Of a DNA stretch of 64,000 nucleotides, positions 59,593 through 64,000 are shown in pieces (within the stretch, counting starts at the first letter, position 1; each line of letters starts with the position of its first letter). The translations under genes and the position numbers were made by a program. Origin of the DNA: Romboutsia lituseburensis (GTDB lineage Bacteria; Bacillota; Clostridia; Peptostreptococcales; Peptostreptococcaceae); NCBI RefSeq assembly GCF_024723825.1, contig NZ_JANQBQ010000001.1, forward strand, positions 682,001 to 746,000, read 5' to 3'. Below the pieces are notes generated by a model. That model was not told the DNA's origin and did no database searches. It saw only the letters and a list, made by a program, of their open reading frames with translations.

Positions 59593-60672
59593 TTACTTAT
59601 TTGGATACATTTGTAATTTTTCCTTGTTTTCAAGAACTCTAAGTACACCACATGCCAAAGCTTTCATTTCATGCTCTCCAGGGAATATCTTAACTGGCGC
59701 AATAAATTCAACTCTATCTTTTATCCAACCCATAAGTATTGAATCATATGCAAGACCACCTGTTAATAAAATTGCATCAACATCACCTTTAAGCACTGCA
59801 GAAGATGCACCTATTTCCTTTGAAATTTGATATGCCATTGCTTCGTATATAAGTTTTGAATATTCATCTCCTTCTTTTATTCTTTTTATAACTTCCCTAG
59901 CATCATTTGTTCCTAAATATCCTACTAAGCCTCCACCTCCAACTAATTTTTTTCTTAATTCTTTTTTAGTATACTCACCTGAATAGCATAAATCCATAAC
60001 TCCGCCAAATGGTATTGTACCGCATCTTTCAGGAGACATTGGACCATCACCATCAAGAGCATTATTAACATCTATCATTCTACCTCTTTTATGAGTTCCA
60101 ACAGATATTCCGCCACCTAAATGAGCTATTATAAAATTGAAATCATCATATTTTCCACCCATTTCTTTAGCCGCTTCTCTAGCCACTGCCCTTTGATTTA
60201 ATGGATGGTCTTTAGACTTTCTTGGTATAAGAGGTGTTCCTGATATTCTAGCCAATGGTTCAAATTCATCAACTACAACAGGATCTACCACATATGCTTT
60301 TAATCCTAGCTCACTTGCTATTGAGTACGCTAATCCTCCACCTAAATTAGATGCATGCTGACCCATAACGCCTATTTTTAAATCTTTTAGCATTTCTTCG
60401 TTGACTTCATAAGTTCCACCAACTACAGGCTTCATATTTCCACCACGAGCTATAATAGCTGTAAATATTGTTAAATCTATATTTTTATTTTTTAATACAT
60501 CCATTATAAGCTCTTTACGAAAATCAAATTGATCATAAATTTCTTTGTATGAATTTATTTTTTCACTCGAATGTCTAATAGTTTCCGTCATAGTCTCTCT
60601 ATCATCTTCAAATATTGAAATCTTAGTAGATGTTGATCCCGGATTTATTATTAGAAAAGTATAATTATTCAT
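59593..60672 (-). CDS. buk: Butyrate kinase
   Basis: Start at ATG 60672 (MNNYTFLIINPGSTSTKISI), with AAGGAG 7 nt upstream; the longer frame overlaps ptb. 359 aa. Acetate/butyrate-kinase fold: NPGSTSTK, IAHLGGGISVGTHKRGRMID, LDGDGPMSPERCGTIPFGGV, DAILLTGGLAYD. Makes ATP and butyrate (or related acid) from acyl phosphate. Overlaps or touches ptb. Confidence 0.95.
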   Translation of the reverse strand: MNNYTFLIINPGSTSTKISIFEDDRETMTETIRHSSEKINSYKEIYDQFDFRKELIMDVLKNKNIDLTIFTAIIARGGNMKPVVGGTYEVNEEMLKDLKIGVMGQHASNLGGGLAYSIASELGLKAYVVDPVVVDEFEPLARISGTPLIPRKSKDHPLNQRAVAREAAKEMGGKYDDFNFIIAHLGGGISVGTHKRGRMIDVNNALDGDGPMSPERCGTIPFGGVMDLCYSGEYTKKELRKKLVGGGGLVGYLGTNDAREVIKRIKEGDEYSKLIYEAMAYQISKEIGASSAVLKGDVDAILLTGGLAYDSILMGWIKDRVEFIAPVKIFPGEHEMKALACGVLRVLENKEKLQMYPNK

Positions 60673-60676
60673 ATTT

Positions 60677-61591
60677 TTACTCCTTTCCAAGTTGTTGAAC
60701 AACCAGTGCACCTAATGCTATCGAATGAAGTTTTGATATATCAGAGCTTGCTCTTGAAGTTAATATAATTGGAGTTTTAGCACCCATTATCACTCCTGCC
60801 TTTTCTGCTTTTGCAAAATATTCCATTGATTTATTTAAAATATTACCCGCTTCTATATCTGGTGCTATTAATATATCTGCTTTACCTGCAACAGGATGAT
60901 TTATACCTTTATGTTTTGCAGCTTCTAAACTTACTGCATTATCTATTGCTAAAGGTCCTTTAATTAAACAATCTGTGATTATTCCACTTTCATTCATTTT
61001 TGTAAGTTCTTGTGCATCTATTGTAGCTGGCATTTTAGGATTTACTTTTTCAACTGCACAAAGTATGGCTACTTTAGGCTCTTTATTGCCTAGTGCATGT
61101 GAAATTTTAATGCTATTTTTAATAATATCTACCTTCTCATTTAAGGTAGGTGAAATAGTCATAGCACTATCACTTAATACAAATAATCTATCAAATCCAT
61201 TAACTTCAAGTAAACCAACGTGACTAATTAGATTTCCTGTTTTAAGACCTGTTTCTTTATTTAATACAGCTTTTAATATAACTGATGTATCTACAAATCC
61301 TTTCATAGGTAAATCAGCTTTACCGTCTCTTACTAATTTAACAGCATACGTACAAGCATCTACTTTATCTTTGATATCTATAATTTTAAAATTATCTAAC
61401 TTAATATCTATTTGATTAGCAATTTTTTCTATCTCTTCCTTATCCCCTACTAAAATTGCTTTAGCTATACCCATCTTATAAGCATTATTTACAGCAGACA
61501 GTACATCTTTATCTTGTGCTACTGCTACTGCTATTGTTTTTGTTTCATTTTTAATAACTACATCCATTAATTCTTTAAAGTTTTTTATCAT
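60677..61591 (-). CDS. ptb: Phosphate butyryltransferase
   Basis: 304 aa. PTA/PTB fold: TIAVAVAQDKDVLSAVNNAY, KDLPMKGFVDTSVILKAVLN-like segment, LSDSAMTISPTLNEKVDIIK, HPVAGKADILIAPDIEAGNI and VIMGAKTPIILTSRASS. Converts acyl-CoA and phosphate to acyl phosphate. In an operon with buk (ends 5 nt before its start). Confidence 0.95.
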   Translation of the reverse strand: MIKNFKELMDVVIKNETKTIAVAVAQDKDVLSAVNNAYKMGIAKAILVGDKEEIEKIANQIDIKLDNFKIIDIKDKVDACTYAVKLVRDGKADLPMKGFVDTSVILKAVLNKETGLKTGNLISHVGLLEVNGFDRLFVLSDSAMTISPTLNEKVDIIKNSIKISHALGNKEPKVAILCAVEKVNPKMPATIDAQELTKMNESGIITDCLIKGPLAIDNAVSLEAAKHKGINHPVAGKADILIAPDIEAGNILNKSMEYFAKAEKAGVIMGAKTPIILTSRASSDISKLHSIALGALVVQQLGKE

Positions 61592-61615
61592 TTTTTATCT
61601 CCTTTATTTGAAGAT

Positions 61616-62980
61616 TTAATTCCAGATTTCATCATCTGTAGGAATTTGTTTACTAGGAACTTCATAAGCTATTTTACTTATATTTATTAGATGATTAAAC
61701 CATAAATTTTCACTTATACTATTATTTCCCCAAGAACCACATCCTAGTGTTGCTGTAGGATTAAGACCATTTAAGAAAGATCCTCCAAGTCCACTTGAAC
61801 CAATTTGATTAACTCCAAATCGAGATACTGGAAGTATATTTGCTGCATATTCTATGTTCTCTTTTGTATAAGAGTGTATTATTGCACTATGACCTTTACC
61901 TTCATATTCTAAATTTTGATTAGCTATATTTACTGCCTCCTCCCACTTATCATACTTATATGCTGATAATACGGGACACATTTTCTCTTTAGCAAAATAT
62001 TCTTCTGTTCCATATTTTTCAGCTTTTACAACCAATAACTTTGTATCTTTAGGTATTTCTATAGATGCCATCTTAGCTATTTCATAAGGAGATGCTCCAA
62101 CGCAATCCTTACTTATATTGCCATCTGGGAATAATGCTTTTCTTAAAGATTTAACTTCTTCTTCTTTTTCTATATAATACGCTCCACTTTGTACTAATCT
62201 AGCTATAAATTCATTGTACATTTCATTAGGGCATATAGCACTTTGCTCACATGTACAAAGGATTCCATTATCATATATTCTACCTTTTATCACTTTAGGG
62301 ACTACTTCATCAAGGTTAGCATCTTTATCTATTAAACATTGTACATTTCCTGCACCTACTCCAAATGCTGGTTTCCCACTACTATATGCAACCTTTACCA
62401 TTCCAGGTCCACCAGTTGATACACATACATCTGATAACTGCATTACCAAATTTGATATTTCAACAGTAGGCTCATTTACTATTTGAATTAAATCTTTAGG
62501 TGCTCCCACTTTTTCTAGCGCTTCTCTCATTAAATCTACTGTTTTTACTCCAGTATTTTTAGCTCTTGGATGTGGACATATAATAATCGAATTTCCTCCT
62601 TTTAAAGCAATCATTGCATTGTGCATAGGTGTCATTGTTGGATTAGTTGTAGGAGTGACTGCACCTACTACTCCTATAGGTTTAGCTACTTCAACTAATC
62701 CTTCTTCTGCGATATATTTTATTATCCCCCTACTTTTTACACCTTTTAGTTTGTTCCAAACAGCTTTTGATTTACCTTTATTTTTTACTATTTTATCTTC
62801 ATAAACTCCCATTTTAGTTTCATCAACAGCCATACGAGCGAGCATTTCACCATTATCATATATTGATTTACCTATAGCACGAACTGCTTCATCTACTTGG
62901 TTTTGAGAATATTTTTCAAATTCTCTTTGAGCTATACGAGCTTTATTTATTAACTGTAAAACATAATCTCTTGCTTGCAT
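61616..62980 (-). CDS. CoA-acylating aldehyde dehydrogenase
   Basis: 454 aa. KPIGVVGAVTPTTNPTMTPM, GNSIIICPHPRAKNTGVKTV and GVGAGNVQCLIDKDANLDEV match the acylating family (EutE, AdhE N-terminus, SucD-like). The catalytic Cys lies at about residue 242-244 in DNGILCTCEQSAICP. The ending GCGSWGNNSISENLWFNHLI is also typical. Turns an aldehyde, CoA and NAD into acyl-CoA and NADH. First gene of the leftward set; the aldehyde is likely made by the aminotransferase, but the identity is unknown. Confidence 0.92.
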   Translation of the reverse strand: MQARDYVLQLINKARIAQREFEKYSQNQVDEAVRAIGKSIYDNGEMLARMAVDETKMGVYEDKIVKNKGKSKAVWNKLKGVKSRGIIKYIAEEGLVEVAKPIGVVGAVTPTTNPTMTPMHNAMIALKGGNSIIICPHPRAKNTGVKTVDLMREALEKVGAPKDLIQIVNEPTVEISNLVMQLSDVCVSTGGPGMVKVAYSSGKPAFGVGAGNVQCLIDKDANLDEVVPKVIKGRIYDNGILCTCEQSAICPNEMYNEFIARLVQSGAYYIEKEEEVKSLRKALFPDGNISKDCVGASPYEIAKMASIEIPKDTKLLVVKAEKYGTEEYFAKEKMCPVLSAYKYDKWEEAVNIANQNLEYEGKGHSAIIHSYTKENIEYAANILPVSRFGVNQIGSSGLGGSFLNGLNPTATLGCGSWGNNSISENLWFNHLINISKIAYEVPSKQIPTDDEIWN

Positions 62981-63428
62981 GTAAATACCTCCCTCAAAAT
63001 AACGTATAGTTTTTTTTATATATATTGTATTAATGTTTTGCTTTATATTTAAATTGTAGTATATTGGACAAAATTAAGTAAAGTAAATTTTCTGAAAATT
63101 TAATTTTATTCTTATTTATTTATTTTTTAACATTATAATAATTAAATTTCAAACTATAATAGTTGTGTTATCCATATAAATTCATTTAAATTTCAATACT
63201 TTCATATATTCATGTATATAATTTTTGTTAATTAAGTTTAATTAATATTTGTCTTAAACGTTAATTTTGTGTTAAATATAACAATCCAAATTAAAATTTA
63301 ATTATCGACAAACTACTTATAGATAATAATAATAATTTGTCTACAATTTCATTGTAAATAAAAACAAGACTATAGTTTTAAATCTAACTATAGCCTTATT
63401 TTTATATCTATATTTATCTTATTCAGTT
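62981..63428. other. Intergenic region and promoter of the fermentation genes
   Basis: About 450 nt, very AT-rich. A hairpin AAGACTATAGTT/AACTATAGCCTT (63366-63397) is probably the terminator of the hydrolase gene. No sigma-54 (GG-N10-GC) element or riboswitch recognised. No ORF of note. Confidence 0.45.
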
Positions 63429-64000
63429 TTATTGATTATCTACTGATTCCAAAAATTCTTCCAATACATTTGTTAAACTTTCAAATTCATCTTCTTTTAT
63501 ATCATGACCTGAGTTTTCAAAATGTTTTATTCTTATACTTTTACTTCCTAGGTTTTTTATATATTCACTTATATCTTCTATGGTTAACAAAGTTTCTTCT
63601 TTTTCACCTTTTAAAATCAATGTATTACATGTTATATTGGGTAATTGATCTTTAAAATAAACCTGTTCTGATTCTTTTTCTATAGCTTCTAATACATTGT
63701 ATTTTATTGATATTGATTGGCCATTGGACTTATAAAATTCCATACTCTCCCTTGCCCAACCTTTTGGCATTTTTTTATGTTGAGCTGGATATTCTCCTAA
63801 TATTAATCCTTTTAAAGCATTTTGATTTAACAGTGAGTACCCTATTGCATAAGAAACACCTCTAGAGTATCCCATAATACAAAATTTATCCAAATTTAAA
63901 CATTCAACTATTGAATGTATATCTTGTAAATGATGCGTTAATGTATATCCGCATTTTGGTGAATCACTTTTTCCTCTCCCCCTAAAGGACAAAGCTATGC
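63429..64000 (-). CDS. Alpha/beta hydrolase (5' end beyond window)
   Basis: The frame runs off the right edge; the apparent start at 63992 is a TTG that is probably internal (A-L-S-F-R-G-R-G-K-S, the oxyanion-side motif). Visible: nucleophile elbow IMGYSRGVSYAIGY (Ser in GYSRG), the acid-bearing LKGEKEETLLTIEDI and the histidine in HFENSGHDIKEDEF. Likely esterase/lipase-like enzyme; substrate unknown. Confidence 0.85.
   Translation of the reverse strand, partial: IALSFRGRGKSDSPKCGYTLTHHLQDIHSIVECLNLDKFCIMGYSRGVSYAIGYSLLNQNALKGLILGEYPAQHKKMPKGWARESMEFYKSNGQSISIKYNVLEAIEKESEQVYFKDQLPNITCNTLILKGEKEETLLTIEDISEYIKNLGSKSIRIKHFENSGHDIKEDEFESLTNVLEEFLESVDNQ

Noticed and set aside
62214-62486. Rightward frames inside the aldehyde dehydrogenase, kinase and symporter genes
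   Set aside because: They are shadows of well-identified genes on the other strand.
1-64000. tRNA or rRNA genes
   Set aside because: I saw no cloverleaf with a TTC-loop motif and CCA-type end, and no rRNA-like stretch.

Overview
The window is a low-GC clostridial chromosome segment, most like the Peptostreptococcaceae (Paraclostridium, Paeniclostridium, Clostridioides, Romboutsia). The reasons are the very AT-rich codon use, strong AGGAGG ribosome sites, an IStron, a prophage-borne TxpA-like type I toxin, and amino-acid fermentation genes. The genus is an inference; there is no rRNA or tRNA in the window.

Region 1 (667-37441) is a complete-looking prophage of about 36.8 kb (siphovirus-type, HK97-type capsid). 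It sits inside a gene for an NMT1/SsuA-like ABC-transporter lipoprotein: the 3' part of that gene lies at 180-672 and the 5' part at 37437-37993. The ends carry identical 23-bp arms in inverted orientation around a shared 5-bp core. This is the layout expected after integration by the large serine integrase at 35860-37389. Late genes run leftward: HNH, small and large terminase, portal, ClpP-type protease, capsid, connectors, tail tube, tail chaperones, tape measure, Dit, baseplate, fibre, XkdX, holin, amidase. Early and replication genes (SSB, a possible clamp-like protein, initiator with internal iterons, and many small ORFs) lie at 19.2-26.6 kb. The immunity region (26.6-29.4 kb) has Cro/CI-type regulators with repeated operators, a Rha antirepressor and an ImmA-like protease. 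It is followed by a rightward cassette of unknown, possibly defensive, genes (29.4-32.6 kb). Then come an FtsK/replication-relaxation module, a membrane-anchored GIY-YIG protein, a type I toxin-antitoxin locus and the integrase.

The virion operon appears to use recoding up to three times. There is a standard -1 slip (A AAA AAC) in the tail chaperones. A +1 site identical in layout to the bacterial prfB signal (GGAGG, 3 nt, CTT TGA C) would join the 335-aa fibre to a 212-aa tip. A weaker possible +1 slip at CCC-A would add a Rho-N/SAP-like tail to the capsid protein.

Region 2 (37.4-50.1 kb) is host chromosome: an Xaa-Pro peptidase, an HTH plus membrane protein pair, and a gene with an in-frame stop. 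It also holds an iron-sulfur reductive-dehalogenase-like gene split by an IStron (group I intron core plus TnpB, no TnpA), a DUF2804 protein, an Asp-rich peptide and an ABC exporter pair.

Region 3 (50.2-64 kb) holds a DUF554 protein, the Ser/Thr symporter SstT, a stand-alone SIR2-like protein and a PepV-type dipeptidase. It then has a leftward gene set (CoA-acylating aldehyde dehydrogenase, phosphate butyryltransferase, butyrate kinase, sodium symporter, APC permease, class III aminotransferase). Together these could turn an imported amine or amino acid into an acid with ATP gain. An alpha/beta hydrolase runs off the right edge.
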